From: Candidatus Izemoplasmatales bacterium
GTDB lineage: Bacteria > Bacillota_I > Bacilli_A > Izemoplasmatales > Hujiaoplasmataceae
Length of the DNA: 35,836 bases
Assembly (NCBI GenBank): GCA_028691315.1
Contig: JAQUZN010000012.1
Span: forward strand, 1-35,836
Direction of reading: 5' to 3'
Below the pieces are notes generated by a model. It did no database searches and was not told where the DNA came from. It saw only the letters and a program-made list of their open reading frames with translations. Shown in pieces: positions 33,971 to 35,836 of this stretch. How positions within the stretch are numbered: the first letter of the stretch is position 1; each line of letters begins with the position of its first letter. Position numbers and translations under genes: made by a program.

Positions 33971-35127
33971 AATTGGCCTTTTCAATTGCGAAAAGATTTC
34001 TTCTTTCTGGAAAAACACAAACATTAATGATTATACTAGGAATAGCCATTGGTGTTTCTGTTCAAGTATTTATCGGCTCTTTAATTACCGGTTTACAAAA
34101 AAGTTTGGTAGAAAAAACAATTGGGTCTGCTTCTCAAATTACTGTAAAGCCTTCAGAATCAGGGATTTTTATTTCTGATTACGAAAATAAAATTGCCCTG
34201 ATAGAAGGAGCTTCTTTAAGTATAACAATTGTTACTCCATCAATTAATCAAAATGGTGCCTTTGTTTATAATTCTGTAAGTGAACCAGTCTTGGTACGTG
34301 GATTTAATTTTACCGAAGCAAATTCAATTTATGGTTTTAATGATAAATTAATAGAGGGTGTACTACCGACTCTGGATAATGAAATTGCTCTTGGTTCCTT
34401 TCTAAAGGAAACACTCGGACTTCAATTAGGTGATATAGTAGAATTTCAGGTTCCGCTTATTGGAAGTTTTAATTTAACAGTTGTTGGCTTCTTTGATTTT
34501 AATGTGAAAGCAATTAATCAAACGTGGGCAATTTCAACTATTTCTACACTTCAAAACATATTATCAATTGGGGATAAAGTGGGACAAATTGAAATGCAAA
34601 TTACAGATGTTTTTACTGCAGATCAACTAAGTCTCGACATCACAACGACACTAAATGATTCTTCTCTTGAGGTAGATAACTGGATTATCCAAAATGCGGA
34701 ATTACTGAGCGGATTGCAAGGTCAAAGCATTTCATCACTTATGATTCAAGTGTTCGTAATGATTTCTGTCGTTTTAGCAATCGCAAGTGTCCTAGCTATT
34801 ACAGTTTTACAAAAATCAAAACAAATTGGAATACTAAAAGCTATGGGCATTAAAGATAAAGATGCAAGCCTAGTGTTCTTATTCGAAGGGTTAATTCTTG
34901 GAATTTTTGGCGCTTTAGCTGGGGTTTTATTGGGACTTGGACTTGCATACTCATTTACTACTTTCGCGATTGGCGCTGATGGCAATCCAGTAGTGCCTTT
35001 ATATATTGACTTTGGTTTTATTGTACTCAGTGCACTAATAGCTGTTTTTGCAGCGACTGTTGCTTCATTAATTCCTGCCAGAAAGTCATCAAAATTAAGC
35101 GTAATTGAGGTGATTAGAAATGCCTAA
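33967..35127 (+). CDS. ABC transporter permease, MacB/LolC (FtsX) type
   Basis: 386 aa. One membrane helix (about 18-40) is followed by a large extracytoplasmic MacB-PCD-type domain (about 45-245) and then three helices (about 258-280, 305-330, 350-370). This is the FtsX/LolC topology. KSKQIGILKAMGIKDKDASLVFLFEG is the typical coupling region between the second and third helices. Such transporters extract or export lipoproteins, peptides or drugs rather than importing solutes. Start ATG behind GGGAGGAG, overlapping the B12-domain gene by 4 bases; its stop overlaps the ATPase start by 8 bases. Substrate unknown. Confidence 0.92.
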   Translation: MKLAFSIAKRFLLSGKTQTLMIILGIAIGVSVQVFIGSLITGLQKSLVEKTIGSASQITVKPSESGIFISDYENKIALIEGASLSITIVTPSINQNGAFVYNSVSEPVLVRGFNFTEANSIYGFNDKLIEGVLPTLDNEIALGSFLKETLGLQLGDIVEFQVPLIGSFNLTVVGFFDFNVKAINQTWAISTISTLQNILSIGDKVGQIEMQITDVFTADQLSLDITTTLNDSSLEVDNWIIQNAELLSGLQGQSISSLMIQVFVMISVVLAIASVLAITVLQKSKQIGILKAMGIKDKDASLVFLFEGLILGIFGALAGVLLGLGLAYSFTTFAIGADGNPVVPLYIDFGFIVLSALIAVFAATVASLIPARKSSKLSVIEVIRNA

Positions 35128-35815
35128 AATCGTCGAGTTAAAAAAAATAAATAAAATATATAATGCAAATACAAAATTTCCTACTCAAGTTTTATATGAT
35201 TTAGATTTAAGTTTTGAAGAAAGTTCGTTCAATTCTATTATTGGACAATCTGGATCAGGAAAAAGCACACTACTTAACATTCTTGGCACTTTAGACAATG
35301 CGACAAACGGAAGTGTCTTTATCAATCAAAAAGATACATCAAAAATGAAAAAAAATGAACTTGCAAAGTTAAGAAATGAAACAATTGGATTTATCTTCCA
35401 GTTTCACTATTTATTACCAGAGTTTACTGCTCTCGAAAATGTACTTATGCCGTATCGAATTAAACAACAGCCCATTACTCCTGAAGTGCTTGCTAGAGCA
35501 AATGAACTTCTAGATCTTGTCGGTTTGACTAAGGTCAAGAACAATTTGTCAATCAACATGAGTGGTGGGCAACAACAAAGAGTGGCTATTGCTAGAAGTT
35601 TGATGAATCAACCAAAAATTATTTTAGCAGACGAGCCAACAGGAAACCTCGATAGTGATTCCACGGAACAAGTGTATGAATTGTTACGTAAAATTAATAA
35701 GTTATATAAAACTACTTTTATTATCATTACCCATGACAGACATATCGCTGAGAAAGCAGATCGAATCATAGAAATTAAAGATGGTAGAATTAATTTAGAT
35801 ATTCAAAAAAATTAA
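35120..35815 (+). CDS. ABC transporter ATP-binding protein, MacB/LolD type
   Basis: 231 aa, the usual LolD length. Walker A GQSGSGKST (about 42-50), Q-loop FIFQFHYLLPEFT, signature MSGGQQQR (about 147-154), Walker B IILADEPTGNLDS and the switch His in IIITHDRHIAEKAD. It powers the permease encoded just upstream. Start ATG at 35120 behind GAGGTGA, which lies inside the end of the permease gene. The window ends 21 bases past the stop, so further operon members cannot be seen. Confidence 0.95.
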   Translation: MPKIVELKKINKIYNANTKFPTQVLYDLDLSFEESSFNSIIGQSGSGKSTLLNILGTLDNATNGSVFINQKDTSKMKKNELAKLRNETIGFIFQFHYLLPEFTALENVLMPYRIKQQPITPEVLARANELLDLVGLTKVKNNLSINMSGGQQQRVAIARSLMNQPKIILADEPTGNLDSDSTEQVYELLRKINKLYKTTFIIITHDRHIAEKADRIIEIKDGRINLDIQKN

Positions 35816-35836
35816 TAAAAAAAACTCTACTCATGA

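Noticed and set aside
1-35836. Mycoplasma-type code (TGA = Trp)
   Set aside because: TGA ends full-length genes such as fumB and the B12-domain gene, and conserved Trp positions use TGG.
1-35836. CRISPR arrays, tRNA/rRNA genes, insertion sequences, phage genes
   Set aside because: No spaced repeats, no cloverleaf or rRNA-like segments, no transposase or integrase motifs were seen on either strand.

Overview
The window is an AT-rich bacterial chromosome segment that reads with the standard bacterial code. TGA terminates several full-length genes (for example fumB) and Trp is TGG. Shine-Dalgarno sites are strong (AGGAGG/AGGTG). Spacing is tight, and lipoproteins have Thr-rich linkers directly after the lipobox Cys. 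The mix of an Opp peptide importer, HPr, class II GalT, archaeal-type ProRS and AspRS, class I two-subunit fumarase and many surface lipoproteins fits a Mollicutes-related lineage of Bacilli that keeps TGA as stop (Acholeplasma/Izemoplasma/Haloplasma-like). That placement is an inference from gene content, not a computed one.

Layout. 1-1220: an HPr gene cut by the left edge, behind a small membrane protein with a degenerate PTS EIIB-like domain (both minus), and divergent inorganic pyrophosphatase (plus). 1213-6604 (minus): an operon of rimO, popT (DUF368), a SplB-like radical SAM protein, an M20 amidohydrolase and a metal-dependent amidohydrolase. 6701-8090 (minus): a MarR regulator with a perfect operator over its own promoter, and a DegV protein. 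8227-9615 (plus): two-subunit class I fumarase. 9631-11073 (minus): archaeal/eukaryal-type ProRS. 11162-14642 (minus): a Leloir operon galM-galE-galT with 1-base overlaps, under a 12+6+12 palindrome covering its -10 box. 14827-22179 (minus): oppA-B-C-D-F plus a small membrane protein. 22228-27660 (minus): a surface lipoprotein with InlB-like repeats, a translationally coupled pair of unknown small membrane proteins, and an S41-like protease lipoprotein. 27836-31705 (minus): RluA-type pseudouridine synthase, ZIP metal transporter, Eis-like GNAT and a Gfo/Idh/MocA oxidoreductase. 31801-33126 (minus): archaeal-type AspRS. 33323-35815 (plus): a stand-alone CarH-like cobalamin-binding protein translationally coupled to a MacB/LolC-type permease and its ATPase.

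How the parts fit. The window supports peptide uptake (Opp) and peptide/acyl-amino-acid hydrolysis (M20, S41), galactose conversion to UDP-glucose intermediates, a fumarase step, translation and its modification (ProRS, AspRS, RimO, RluA-like), metal uptake, and lipid-carrier recycling (PopT). The least conventional items are the cobalamin-sensor/ABC operon at the right edge, the EIIB-like domain lacking its phosphorylatable Cys beside HPr, and the two clear operators. No tRNA, rRNA, CRISPR array, IS element or prophage is visible.
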